NCBI GenBank assembly: GCA_947500035.1
Contig: CANMQP010000011.1
Span: forward strand, 186,001 to 250,000
DNA length: 64,000 nt
Origin: an uncultured Kiloniellaceae bacterium
GTDB lineage: Bacteria > Pseudomonadota > Alphaproteobacteria > Kiloniellales > Kiloniellaceae
Direction: 5' to 3'
The notes under the pieces are model-generated. The model worked only from the letters and a program-made list of their open reading frames with translations. It had not been told where the DNA came from and ran no database searches. This document shows positions 52,252 to 61,493 of this stretch, in pieces. The position numbers and the translations under genes are program-made. The stretch's first letter is position 1. The number at the start of each line of letters is the position of its first letter.

Positions 52252-52674
52252 ATGGAACAGCGCCCGCCTTTACCCCCCTTCACCGAAGAGACCGCCAGAC
52301 AGAAAGTCCAGGCCGCCGAAGATGCCTGGAACACCCGTGATCCCGAGCGCGTCTCCAAGGCCTATACAATCGATTCTCAGTGGCGCAACCGCGCGGAGTT
52401 TCTGAACGGCCGGGACGAGATCCGTGCCTTTCTGGAGCGCAAATGGGTGCGTGAACTTGATTACCGCCTGCGCAAGGAACTCTGGTGCTTCACTGAAAAC
52501 CGCATCGGCGTGACCTTCCGCTACGAATGGCATGACGATTCCGGTCAATGGTTCCGCTCCTACGGAAACGAGCTTTGGGAATTCGATGAGAACGGCCTGA
52601 TGGAGCGGCGGATTGCGAGCATTAACGATGCCCCAATTTCCGAGTCGGATCGCGAGTTTCGCTGGGAACGTTGA
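52252..52674 (+). CDS. DUF1348 / NTF2-like protein
   Basis: 140 residues. [63 protein letters not shown] matches DUF1348, an NTF2/SnoaL-like fold of unknown substrate. Several His/Trp/Arg residues line the expected pocket. Regulated probably by the divergent TetR protein. ATG 52252 is chosen over the GTG at 52231. GGAG lies eleven bases upstream, slightly far. Related SnoaL-like enzymes act on small or xenobiotic molecules. Confidence 0.88.
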   Translation: MEQRPPLPPFTEETARQKVQAAEDAWNTRDPERVSKAYTIDSQWRNRAEFLNGRDEIRAFLERKWVRELDYRLRKELWCFTENRIGVTFRYEWHDDSGQWFRSYGNELWEFDENGLMERRIASINDAPISESDREFRWER

Positions 52675-52797
52675 TCGCGGAGAGCGAGAACAAGGCACTT
52701 CTTTCAGCTGTTGTGTCCTATTTGTGGCAGGGTGATCCCCTTGCACTAGCGCTTCGTATCTCCTGGTAACTAAACAGAAATCCCTAGGAGGACGAAC

Positions 52798-53283
52798 GTG
52801 AAACAGCTACGCCTTTCCCTTATCGCCACTCTTGCTGCCTTGCCACTTCTGTTCGGCGGTCTGGCTGCCAAAGCCGCAGACATCGTCGACACCGCTGTTG
52901 AGGCAGGACAGTTCAAGACACTCGTTGCCGCCGTTGAAGCCGCTGAGCTGGTCGAAACCCTCAAGGGTGACGGTCCTTTCACGGTTTTCGCACCCACCGA
53001 TGAAGCCTTTGCGAAGCTGCCTGAAGGCACGTTGGAAAACCTACTGAAACCCGAAAACAAGGATCAGCTCGTTGCGATCCTGACCTACCACGTTGTGCCC
53101 GGAAAGATTATGTCGGGTGATATCGCCGGCAAAACCGCCGACGTAGAAACCGTTCAGGGCGGCAAACTCGCTGTCGACGCCATGGATGGTGTAAAGGTCG
53201 ATGAAGCTCAGGTGATCACTGCCGACATCGAGACATCGAATGGCGTGATTCATGTGATTGATACGGTCGTGCTGCCGAAGTAA
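52798..53283 (+). CDS. Secreted fasciclin (FAS1) domain protein
   Basis: 161 residues with a GTG start directly after AGGAGG. Signal peptide ends near AKAA (residue ~27). One FAS1 domain: [45 protein letters not shown] (H1), then [13 protein letters not shown] (YH motif) and [17 protein letters not shown] (H2). Bacterial single-domain FAS1 proteins are periplasmic or surface adhesins. A strong terminator follows 22 bp downstream, so it is a single-gene transcript. Confidence 0.93.
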   Translation: MKQLRLSLIATLAALPLLFGGLAAKAADIVDTAVEAGQFKTLVAAVEAAELVETLKGDGPFTVFAPTDEAFAKLPEGTLENLLKPENKDQLVAILTYHVVPGKIMSGDIAGKTADVETVQGGKLAVDAMDGVKVDEAQVITADIETSNGVIHVIDTVVLPK

Positions 53284-53305
53284 CAGGATCTTCAAACCCA
53301 GACCG

Positions 53306-53336
53306 AAAAGGCCGGCTTCTCGCCGGCCTTTTTTTG
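53306..53336 (+). terminator. Rho-independent terminator after the fasciclin gene
   Basis: An 11 bp stem AAAAGGCCGGC/GCCGGCCTTTT with loop TTCTC, followed by a run of T. The A-run on the left and T-run on the right suit a bidirectional terminator. It ends just before the next gene's leader. Confidence 0.93.
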
Positions 53337-53385
53337 TTATGCTGCCGCTTCCTTTTATCGTCAAAAATTCAAGGCAGCCCAGACT

Positions 53386-54009
53386 ATGGACAGCGTCGCA
53401 CCGATCTTGGAACTCATGAAGCTTTCGGAAGGTCTGAAACGCGAGCTGCGTCATAGCTGGTTGTCGGACGGCCGTCGCGAATCGGTCGCTGAACACAGTT
53501 GGCAGATGGCGCTGATGGCGATGGTCATGCATCGGCACCTGGAACAGCCGGTCGATCTAAGCCGGACTCTCCAAATGATCATCGTTCACGATCTGGTTGA
53601 GGCGGTCGTCGGCGACGTGCCCTTCTTCGAGACAGGTGAACGCAAGAAGAACAAAGCGGCGCGCGAGGCGGCTGCGATGGAAACGATCAGGGATATGCTG
53701 GGCGGAGTGGGTGGTGCGCACCTCGCCGAACTCTGGTGGGAGTTCGAGACCCGCGAAACACCGGAGGCTAAATTTGCCGGCGCCCTCGATAATCTTGAGG
53801 TGCAGCTCCAGCACAATCTGGCGGATCTTTCGACCTGGGAAGAGATCGAGTACGGCCTCGTCTACACAAAGATGGACAAACCCTGTGCGCACGACGGGTT
53901 TCTGCAGGCCATGAGCGGTGCAATCAAGCAGCAGGCGGAGCAAAAGATGCGTGCCGGTGGCGTGGATGTGGAGGCGGTCAAGTCATTGGCGGTTCCGACT
54001 GGCACCTAG
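53386..54009 (+). CDS. HD-domain hydrolase, YfbR/HDDC2-like
   Basis: 207 residues. The HD motif set is complete: H37 in SVAEHSWQMAL, H68-D69 in VHDLVEAVVGD, and D135 in GALDNLEVQ. This matches the YfbR/HDDC2 class of 5'-deoxyribonucleotidases. Such enzymes dephosphorylate dNMPs. The C-terminal ~40 residues are helical. It begins 50 bp after the terminator, so probably has its own promoter. Confidence 0.87.
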   Translation: MDSVAPILELMKLSEGLKRELRHSWLSDGRRESVAEHSWQMALMAMVMHRHLEQPVDLSRTLQMIIVHDLVEAVVGDVPFFETGERKKNKAAREAAAMETIRDMLGGVGGAHLAELWWEFETRETPEAKFAGALDNLEVQLQHNLADLSTWEEIEYGLVYTKMDKPCAHDGFLQAMSGAIKQQAEQKMRAGGVDVEAVKSLAVPTGT

Positions 54010-54024
54010 GAAGTAGATCATAGT

Positions 54025-54054
54025 CCGATAGTATCGCGAACGGCGATCTATCGG
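54025..54054 (+). terminator. Hairpin after the HD gene, candidate transcript end
   Basis: Stem CCGATAG / CTATCGG (7 bp) with ATCGC/GCGAT continuing inside and one bulged T, loop GAACG. It is stable but lacks a U-tract, so Rho-independent termination is uncertain. It starts 16 bp after the stop codon. Confidence 0.45.
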
Positions 54055-54201
54055 GCTTGTGAATCCGGCCTGGGTTGTTCGTATAACAACATAGAGTAGA
54101 GAAAATTTAACCCCGTAGCAGCATAATTACAGCCTGGGATTGAACTCAATTCCAAAAATCGGCCGTTTTCATTGATGTTTCATAACTATGGGGTTGAGCG
54201 G

Positions 54202-55938
54202 ATGCTGCTGCGTGCTTTTGCCGGGAGTTTGACGATACTGGTTGCTTTCAGTGCCGCCGATGTTACCGCAACTCCCGATTCCAGTGTTTTGGTGGCAACA
54301 CTCGCGGCTGGACAAGACTATACTGCCCATCCGCAGGGGGCAGAACTTCAGCCTCTCGGAATAAGAGCGGAGGAACAACGTATCCCCTCCGGAGCTCAGC
54401 GCGTACAGCTTTCGGCAGGACAGGAGAAACCTGGGTCTCGCCAATCTGCCCCCGCTGAAAGCAATGCCGACGGGAGTTTTCCGAAAAGCATCGGCGAGAA
54501 CGTCGTTTACTATTGGCAAGGCCTTTTGCGGCTTGGGGTCACGTTCCGGCGTAAGCTTGGTGACCTTTACCGGTATTTTGGGGACTATCGTTCAGCGGCA
54601 GAGTTTTACGAACAGGCTGCTGAACATGGCGATATGAATGCGCAGAATTGGCTGGGATACCTCTACAAATACGGAAAAGGTGTGCCCCAGGATGATGTGG
54701 AGGCCATGCGGCTCTTCAGGCTTGCAGCGGGACAAGAGAGCGCCTATGCGCAATATCAGTTGGGCTACGGTTACAAATACGGCCGGGGCGTAGCAAAAGA
54801 TTTTGCCAGATCCCTGCCGTTTTTCCGCCTCTCCGCCGATCAGGGTTACGCCTTAGCTCAGGCTGAGCTGGGGACACTTTTTTATGAAGGTCAGGGCGTT
54901 GAACAGGATCTTGCGCAAGCAGTGCGCTTCTTCCGTCAAGCGGCCGACGGTGGGAATGCCTGGTCGCAGGAGAAACTGGCCGGTTTTTACTACCGTGGCG
55001 AGGGCGTGGAGATCGACTTTGCCGAGTCTGCGCGGTTATATGAGCTGGCGGCTGATCAGAACAACGCCGACGCTCAATATGGCCTTGGGTATCTCCACCA
55101 GCTCGGCAAAGGCGTGCCGCAAGACGACCGTGCGGCTGCGCGCTGGTACCGGCTGGCAGCGGAACAGGGCGACGTAAATGCCCAATACGAACTCGGCAGA
55201 TTCTATTATCACGGTACGGGTGTTGAAAAGGATTATGCCGAGGCTGCGCGGCTATTCAAACTGGCTGCGGCGCAAGACCATGTGAAGGCTCACAGCCATC
55301 TGGGACATATGTACAAGACAGGCAGGGGGGTTCGCCGTGATTACAGGGAGGCTGCACGTCTCTATCGCCTGGCGGTCGAGCAAGGGAACGCATATGCGCA
55401 GACTGAGCTTGCCGAACTTCACTTCACTGGACACGGCGTTGAGCAAAGCAACCTTGAGGCCGTGCGCCTCCTAAAGCTTGCCGTCGACCAGGATTACGCT
55501 CGGGCGCAGCGCGTGTTGGCGCGTCACTACACCTTTGCTGAAGGCGCCGACAGGGATCATATCGAGGCCCTGCGGCTGCTTCGGTTGGCGGCCGAGCAGA
55601 ATGATGCCGATGCTCAGTATCTACTCGCTATGGCCTACATCGAGGAGCGGGGCACGGAAAAGAATATCGAGCGAGCCGTTCATTGGCTGCGTCTTGCCGC
55701 GGATGGCGGTCAGGTCTGGTCGTACGTTCACCTGGCTGAGATGTATGATCAGGGGCAGGGTGTTGATCAAGACCCGGAAGAAGCCGCCCGCATGTATCGT
55801 ATTGCAGCCGAGCGGGGCATTGCGGTTGCGCAAGCCAAGTTGGGACAGGCCTACTTGAGCGGGCACGGCGTGCCGGCAGACGCTGACGAGGCAAAGAAAT
55901 GGTTTGCCAAGGCTGCGAAGAGTTACGGGCGAAAATAA
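54202..55938 (+). CDS. Secreted Sel1-repeat protein (about 12 repeats)
   Basis: 578 residues. The N-terminus (MLLRAFAGSLTILVAFSAADVTA) looks like a signal peptide, then a ~110-residue linker. Twelve Sel1/TPR-like repeats of ~36 residues follow (pattern AQxxLGxLYxxGxGVxxDxxEAxRLxxLAAxQ), ending AKSYGRK. Repeats 9-10 are the most degenerate. Sel1 proteins mediate protein contacts, often in envelope processes or host interaction. ATG 54202 is chosen because the same context (GGGGTTGAG then ATG) precedes the paralogue at 56153; the frame extends to 54172. A dyad GTTGTT-N5-AACAAC at 54074-54090 lies in the upstream region. Confidence 0.9.
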   Translation: MLLRAFAGSLTILVAFSAADVTATPDSSVLVATLAAGQDYTAHPQGAELQPLGIRAEEQRIPSGAQRVQLSAGQEKPGSRQSAPAESNADGSFPKSIGENVVYYWQGLLRLGVTFRRKLGDLYRYFGDYRSAAEFYEQAAEHGDMNAQNWLGYLYKYGKGVPQDDVEAMRLFRLAAGQESAYAQYQLGYGYKYGRGVAKDFARSLPFFRLSADQGYALAQAELGTLFYEGQGVEQDLAQAVRFFRQAADGGNAWSQEKLAGFYYRGEGVEIDFAESARLYELAADQNNADAQYGLGYLHQLGKGVPQDDRAAARWYRLAAEQGDVNAQYELGRFYYHGTGVEKDYAEAARLFKLAAAQDHVKAHSHLGHMYKTGRGVRRDYREAARLYRLAVEQGNAYAQTELAELHFTGHGVEQSNLEAVRLLKLAVDQDYARAQRVLARHYTFAEGADRDHIEALRLLRLAAEQNDADAQYLLAMAYIEERGTEKNIERAVHWLRLAADGGQVWSYVHLAEMYDQGQGVDQDPEEAARMYRIAAERGIAVAQAKLGQAYLSGHGVPADADEAKKWFAKAAKSYGRK

Positions 55939-55993
55939 GCTTCTCGCAGTATGTCGGCTGCTCGCGGGAGGAGTTCATCCGGGCTCCTCTGTC

Positions 55994-56003
55994 GGGGGGG
56001 GGG
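55994..56003. repeat. Homopolymer G10 followed by C and G5
   Basis: Ten consecutive G, then C, then five G (56005-56009). It lies between the two Sel1 genes, 150 bp upstream of the second start. Such tracts can slip in replication, and the G-runs could form a quadruplex. It is not inside a gene. Confidence 0.85.
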
Positions 56004-56152
56004 CGGGGGCAGCAGTTTACGGGCTATCTATCTCTTCAGGGTTGCAGAGGGGTAGCAAAATCGGTCTGCCGGCGGCATAATTGCTGTTCGGGACGCTTCG
56101 GGTTTTCCGGTGTGTCACGGTTTCTCGGCGTTACGGCTTTGGGGTTGAGTTG

Positions 56153-58321
56153 ATGGTGTTGCGTGCCTTGGGCGGCGGCTTGGCGATGATGGCCGTCTGG
56201 ACTTTGACGCCGGTCGCAGCCATGCCATGGTACGACGTCCCAGCTGCGGACAAGCCGGCACGCCAAGTGCTTTTGGCCGGTCTTGCCGAAGACTTCGAAC
56301 ACGACGGCAGTCACCGGAAAAACCGGCGGTCATTCGAGTTTTACAAACGTGGTGCCGACCAGGGGGATGCGGAAGCTCAGTACTGGCTCGCGCGGCATTA
56401 CTATTATGCCTGGGAAGTCGGGCAGAATCTGCCCGCGGCCGTGCATTACCTGCGGCTGTCTGTCGCGCAGAACAATGCGGACGCGCAGGGCCTTCTGGGG
56501 CGGCTTTACCAACTCGGCGAGGGCGTTGAACAGGACTATGAGGAGGCGGCGCGCCTCTATCGTCTGGCCGCGGATCAGGGTGATTACTACGGTCAGAGTT
56601 CTCTTGCTTATCTCTATGAGACCGGAAAAGGCGTTCCGCAGGACTATGAGAAAGCCGTCCGGCTCTACCGCTTTGCGGTTTCCCATGACGAGGCCTATGC
56701 GCAAGTTAATCTTGGCGATCTCTATTACGACGGTCTTGGTGTCGAACAGGATTATGCCAAGGCTGCGCAGCTCTACACATTGGCCAGCGATCAGGGTTTT
56801 GCCCGTGGCCAGAGTTCGCTGGCTTATCTTTACGAGTCCGGTAAGGGTGTTCCACAGGATTATAGCGAAGCCATTCGCCTGTACCGCTTGGCCGTGGAAC
56901 AGGGCGAGCCCTATGCACTGACCAATCTTGGTAATCTCTATCACGAAGGACGGGGTGTTGAGCAGGATCTTGCCGAGGCTGTGCGCCTGATCATTCAGGC
57001 GGCTGACCAGGAATATGCACGGGCGCAGAATTACCTCGGCTATCTCTATCAAACGGGTGACGGGGTCTCACAGGACTATGAAGAAGCCATCCGTCTCTAT
57101 CGCCTGGCCGTAAAGCAAGGCAATGCCCACGCGCAAGATAACCTCGCCAATCTTTACTATCAGGGGACAGCTGTTCCGCAAGATCTCAAGGAAGCGGCGC
57201 GCCTCTATAAAATGGCTGCGGCGCAAGATCATATCGAGGCCCTGGGATCCCTGGGTATGCTTTACCAGCGCGGCGAGGGTGTTGCGCAGGATTACCATGA
57301 GGCAGCCCGGCTTTTCAGGCTCGGGGCCGAACTGGGAGACGCCTTCTGCCAGAGTTCCCTGGGGTTTCTCTATGATACCGGCCGAGGCGTGGACCAGGAC
57401 TATATGGAGGCCGCACGCCTTTACCGGCTCGCGGCGGACCAGGGGCAGGCGTACGCTCAAGATATGCTGGGCGAGCTCTACTATTATGGTCAGGGGGTGG
57501 CACAGAACCACACTGAGGCCGCCAGACTATATCGGCTCGCGGCCGATCAGGGTTTGGTGTCTGCCCAGATTTCGCTCGGATACCTCCACGAGTTTGGCCA
57601 GGGTGTCGCCCGGGACTATGAAGTGGCGGTCCGCTGGTATCGTGCCGCGGCCGATCAAGGCGACCCGCTCGCTCAAACCAATCTCGCGAACATGTATTCT
57701 CGGGGCGCTGGAGTGGCACAGGACTATGTGCAGGCCAGGATTCTCTATGAGGCCGCCGCGCGCAATGGCAATAGCGATGCTCAGAGCAGTCTCGGGAACC
57801 TCTACAGTAGCGGGCTGGGCATAGAGCAGGATCTGGGCAAGGCAGCGCTTCTCTACGGGCAAGCTGCCGACAACGGCTCCGTTGATGCGCATTACAGATT
57901 GGCTCTGGCGTATAACCTCGGTGCGGGGGTTCCTAATGACGATGCTGAGGCGGCCCGCCTGCTTCGATTGGCTTCAAACTCCGGTCACACAGAATCGCAG
58001 CTTCTTCTGGCAAAATTTTACCGAGATGGGATCGGCGTCGAGCAGGACTACGGCGAGGCCCACTCTCTTTACCTGCGTCTTGCCGATCAGGGGATTGCTG
58101 AGGGCCAATTCGGCTTGGGAACGCTCCACGCGCGCGGTCTCGGGGTTGAGAAAGACATCACGGAAGCAATCCGTCTTTATCTTATGGCTGCGGAGCAAGG
58201 CGTGGCGGCGGCCCAAGCTGAATTGGGAAAAGCCTATCTCTCCGGTCAGGGCGTTGAGGTTGATGCTGAGGCTGCGAGAACCTGGTTCGCCCGGGCGGCG
58301 AGGAGTTATGGCCGCGACTGA
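56153..58321 (+). CDS. Secreted Sel1-repeat protein (about 18 repeats)
   Basis: 722 residues. Signal peptide MVLRALGGGLAMMAVWTLTPVAAMPW, then about 18 Sel1 repeats nearly to the end, the last two blocks AQAELGKAYLSGQGVEVDAEAARTWFARAARSYGRD mirroring the end of the first paralogue. The repeats are more regular than in the protein at 54202. Surface or periplasmic scaffold role by analogy. ATG 56153 is preferred over the longer frame from 56081 because of the conserved GGGGTTGAG context and the signal peptide. Confidence 0.92.
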   Translation: MVLRALGGGLAMMAVWTLTPVAAMPWYDVPAADKPARQVLLAGLAEDFEHDGSHRKNRRSFEFYKRGADQGDAEAQYWLARHYYYAWEVGQNLPAAVHYLRLSVAQNNADAQGLLGRLYQLGEGVEQDYEEAARLYRLAADQGDYYGQSSLAYLYETGKGVPQDYEKAVRLYRFAVSHDEAYAQVNLGDLYYDGLGVEQDYAKAAQLYTLASDQGFARGQSSLAYLYESGKGVPQDYSEAIRLYRLAVEQGEPYALTNLGNLYHEGRGVEQDLAEAVRLIIQAADQEYARAQNYLGYLYQTGDGVSQDYEEAIRLYRLAVKQGNAHAQDNLANLYYQGTAVPQDLKEAARLYKMAAAQDHIEALGSLGMLYQRGEGVAQDYHEAARLFRLGAELGDAFCQSSLGFLYDTGRGVDQDYMEAARLYRLAADQGQAYAQDMLGELYYYGQGVAQNHTEAARLYRLAADQGLVSAQISLGYLHEFGQGVARDYEVAVRWYRAAADQGDPLAQTNLANMYSRGAGVAQDYVQARILYEAAARNGNSDAQSSLGNLYSSGLGIEQDLGKAALLYGQAADNGSVDAHYRLALAYNLGAGVPNDDAEAARLLRLASNSGHTESQLLLAKFYRDGIGVEQDYGEAHSLYLRLADQGIAEGQFGLGTLHARGLGVEKDITEAIRLYLMAAEQGVAAAQAELGKAYLSGQGVEVDAEAARTWFARAARSYGRD

Positions 58322-58689
58322 GTTGTTTGGCGGCAATCGCTGGATCTGCATATACATTAACCAAAATTTCTGGACTCTTCGTTTAGAGTCTGCGGGCTCT
58401 GTTGGAGATCCAAATCACCGGGAATCTGGACCTGCATAGCAGAGTCTTTTGAGGGCCTGCTGAGGTGTTCAGGCCGCCTTCGGCAAAGCGAAACGATGGC
58501 CATTTGAACAGAGATCTGGAGAAAGTTTGTTTCTTTTCTTCGACGCCTCCCGGGTTGGACTGGATTTACAATCGATTTTCGAACTATTTTGCGTCTTCGC
58601 GGATTCGATGACCGCTTCCGCGAGGTCGAATGTTCCTATCCTGCCTGTTGACTGAGGAATGCGGCTCTGTTTGAGCGCCGCGAGAGTTT
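58322..58689. other. 368 bp spacer between the Sel1 gene and the flippase
   Basis: No gene supported. The middle is AT-richer, suitable for a promoter of the polysaccharide gene at 58690, with GAGAG just before its ATG. No terminator or repeat found. Confidence 0.45.
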
Positions 58690-60147
58690 ATGACGAGTGT
58701 CCGGATCTCACTGCTGATTTCGCTAGCGGAAAAATACTCCGTTACCGTCATAAATATCGGCTCGACCGTTATCATCGCGCGGCTGCTTACGCCGCTTGAA
58801 ATCGGTGTTTATTCGGTCGGTCTGGCCTTTGTCGCCATCGCTCATACACTGCGCGATTTCGGTGTGGGCAATTATCTGATTCAGGAAAAGGACCTGACAG
58901 AGAACCGCATTCGCACGGCTGCTGGCTTGACCTTGCTTCTGGCCTGGTCCCTGGCCCTTCTTCTGGCCTTGGGCAGCAGTGTCATCGCCGACATCTACAA
59001 CAAGCCGGAAATGCGCTCAGTCCTCCTGATCCTGAGCCTGAGCTTCGTGATCATTCCCTTCAGCTCGCCGACCCTGGCCCTTCTCCGGCGCAATATGGCG
59101 TTTAAAGCGCTTTATCAGATCCGGATCGTCAGCGCGATTGTCCACGCCGGTGTGGCTGTCGGCCTCGCCTGGCAGGGCTACAGTTTCGAGAGCTTGGCCT
59201 GGGCTTCCCTGGCCGGTGTGACCACTACCGCAGTTATCGCCGCATTCCACAGACCCAAAATGGGCATCATCTGGCCGAATCTCGTCGAGTGGCGTCATGT
59301 CGCCTCCTTTGGCGGAAAGTCGAGCGTGGACGCTTTGATCACGCAGATCGGCATGAACGCGATTGATTTGATCGGAGGGCGCCTTCTCGGCTTTGCCGCA
59401 GTCGGGCTCTTCAGCCGCGCCCAAGGCCTGATCTCGATGTTCTCTCGCGAATTCACCAATGCGGTGGCACAGGTCGCCCTTCCCGCCTTTGCCGCCGGGC
59501 ATCGCGCGGGGGTGGATCTAAAAGAGCCCTATCTGAAATCGGTCGGCACCCTGACCCTCTTCGCCTGGCCGTTCTACTGCTTTCTTGCGCTGATGGCCTA
59601 TCCGATCATCCGGATCATGTTCGGCGATCAATGGGATGCCGCCGTCCCCCTCGTCCAGATCTTGTCGGTGGCCGGAATTGCCGCCGCAACCTGGGCGCTC
59701 TGCGGGCAGATCCTGCTGGGTATGGGCCGGATCAATGAATTGCTCAAGGCCCAGATCCTGCTCCAGTCTGTGCGGATCGTGATCGTTTTCATCACCGCCA
59801 GCTACAGCATCACCCATGTCGCGGTCGGTCAGATCTTCTTTTATGTCCTGACCTATTTTGTTTTTTACCGTGCCCTGAAGCCGTTGGTTTATATTACAAA
59901 TATGGATATATTCCGGGCGACCTGGAAAAGCGCGATGGTGGCTGTGACCAGCTCGATCGTTCCTGTATTTGCGCTCTTTTACATGCAACCCGGGCCGGAG
60001 AACCTCTGGCCGCCGTTGCTGGTTGCCTCCTGCGGAATGGGGACGGGCTGGCTCGCCGGCATTTATCTCTTCAAACACGACTTCAGCGGAGAGATTGTCA
60101 ATGCCTATCAGTCAGCGCTCGGCATGCTTGGCAAGGCCAAGTCCTGA
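58690..60147 (+). CDS. Polysaccharide flippase, Wzx/MOP superfamily
   Basis: 485 residues with about 12-14 transmembrane segments. Starts LISLAEKYSVTVINIGSTVIIARLLTPLEIGVYSVGLAFVAIAHTLRDFGVGNYLIQEKDLT, the N-terminal pattern of lipopolysaccharide biosynthesis translocases, and contains GGRLLGFAAVGLFSRAQGLISMF and FAWPFYCFLALMAYPIIRIMFGDQWDAAVPLVQIL. It probably moves lipid-linked oligosaccharide across the inner membrane. The glycosyltransferases downstream fit this. Tail-to-tail with the GT4 gene. Confidence 0.9.
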   Translation: MTSVRISLLISLAEKYSVTVINIGSTVIIARLLTPLEIGVYSVGLAFVAIAHTLRDFGVGNYLIQEKDLTENRIRTAAGLTLLLAWSLALLLALGSSVIADIYNKPEMRSVLLILSLSFVIIPFSSPTLALLRRNMAFKALYQIRIVSAIVHAGVAVGLAWQGYSFESLAWASLAGVTTTAVIAAFHRPKMGIIWPNLVEWRHVASFGGKSSVDALITQIGMNAIDLIGGRLLGFAAVGLFSRAQGLISMFSREFTNAVAQVALPAFAAGHRAGVDLKEPYLKSVGTLTLFAWPFYCFLALMAYPIIRIMFGDQWDAAVPLVQILSVAGIAAATWALCGQILLGMGRINELLKAQILLQSVRIVIVFITASYSITHVAVGQIFFYVLTYFVFYRALKPLVYITNMDIFRATWKSAMVAVTSSIVPVFALFYMQPGPENLWPPLLVASCGMGTGWLAGIYLFKHDFSGEIVNAYQSALGMLGKAKS

Positions 60148-60186
60148 CGCAACCCCTTCTCCAGATCATCTAACCGGCCAGATCAT

Positions 60187-61278
60187 CTAACTGGACGAAG
60201 CGGTTTTCGAGAAACTGTCCCGGCAGTCTTCGCAGATTTCGATGACTTTGCGGATCAGTGTTTCCGGCTGGATCGCGTCCCGTTTGCCATATTCCAGCGC
60301 TGCCGACGCGTAGCTCTCATATCTGTCTTGATCGTCCCAGATCTCTGAAAGGGCATTGAACCAGTTTTCCGGGGCGCCTTCAGGGTCAACCACTATACCA
60401 CCCGGGCCCACGGACTCCGGCAGTCCACCCGATCTACTCGCAATGACCGGAATGCCGCTGCAGTGTGCTTCGGTGACAATTCGGCCCCAGGCCTCGTAGG
60501 CGGCCTGGCTCGGTGCGAGTACAATCCGCGCATTGGCGTAGACCTTGCGCATGTCGTTTTGCCGCGGGATCCAACGGATATTGCCGAGCGCGCGGGCTCT
60601 GGATTGATACTGTGCCAGGAGTTCGTCGTTGAGCGGCCAGCCCTCGACGAAATCGAAGGGAATGTCCGGGCGGCGTTCCGCCATCATGAACGCGGTTTCG
60701 GCGCCCTTGAAGGGGTGCGGGTTCACAAAGACGACGGCTTGGCGGGTGGTTTCGGTTCGATAGGCTTCGGGCCGCACCAGCGGCGGCGCGACCGGCGCTG
60801 TGATTCCGGTGTGATCCTTGAAGGTGTCGGCGGTGAACTGGGAATTCGCGATATAGCGAAGACCCGGCAGCTTCTCGACGTCACCGCCCAGTTTGTCGAA
60901 GAGTATGTCGCGCAGATAGACAATCGAGGGAATGCCCTGATCCAGCAGAAGACTGGCAAACTGCAGCGGCCTGCCCGCTTGAAGTATCGCGACATCGGGC
61001 TTGAAGCGCATTGCAACTTCCGCGATGCCGGTTTCCGGGTGCCAGCCGCGGTAAACCGGGTAACCCATTGTTCTATCTGCGGGAAACTTTTGCTGCGAGA
61101 AGACCCTGCGTCGCAGGCGATTCTTCAGGCCAAGCCAGCCATCCGGTTCGATCGACGCCAGTACGCCTGGTTCGATTCCCTGCTTTTGCATTTCAACACA
61201 GAGGTCGTGGGTGCTGGATTCGGATCCACCGGACCGTTGCGGCAGATAACTGTGCCCAGTCCCGAAGAGTACGCGCAT
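60187..61278 (-). CDS. Glycosyltransferase family 4 (group 1)
   Basis: 363 residues, GT-B fold. N-terminal HSYLPQRSGGSESSTHDLCVEMQKQG is the acceptor-side Gly-rich loop. C-terminal NARIVLAPSQAAYEAWGRIVTEAHCSGIPVIASRSGGLPESVGPGGIVVDP has the E-x7-E donor-binding motif. Sugar and acceptor unknown. It lies between flippase and GT2 genes. Confidence 0.92.
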   Translation of the reverse strand: MRVLFGTGHSYLPQRSGGSESSTHDLCVEMQKQGIEPGVLASIEPDGWLGLKNRLRRRVFSQQKFPADRTMGYPVYRGWHPETGIAEVAMRFKPDVAILQAGRPLQFASLLLDQGIPSIVYLRDILFDKLGGDVEKLPGLRYIANSQFTADTFKDHTGITAPVAPPLVRPEAYRTETTRQAVVFVNPHPFKGAETAFMMAERRPDIPFDFVEGWPLNDELLAQYQSRARALGNIRWIPRQNDMRKVYANARIVLAPSQAAYEAWGRIVTEAHCSGIPVIASRSGGLPESVGPGGIVVDPEGAPENWFNALSEIWDDQDRYESYASAALEYGKRDAIQPETLIRKVIEICEDCRDSFSKTASSS

Positions 61279-61493
61279 ACAGGGTCTCGCATTTAACGTT
61301 TTGGGTTATGGCCACGATGTCTGCGGCGGCCTACTTCTCTAATAGCCGAAGCGGCGCACATTTCTATCTCTACTCAGCATGACCATTCACTACTCCAAAT
61401 GACCGATCTCCAGTCTACATGACCAGTGTTCGTTACGTGACGCGGTTCTCAATTCGGTCTCGGCGCAGGGCAAAGGCCCTTGCGGCCCTACGT

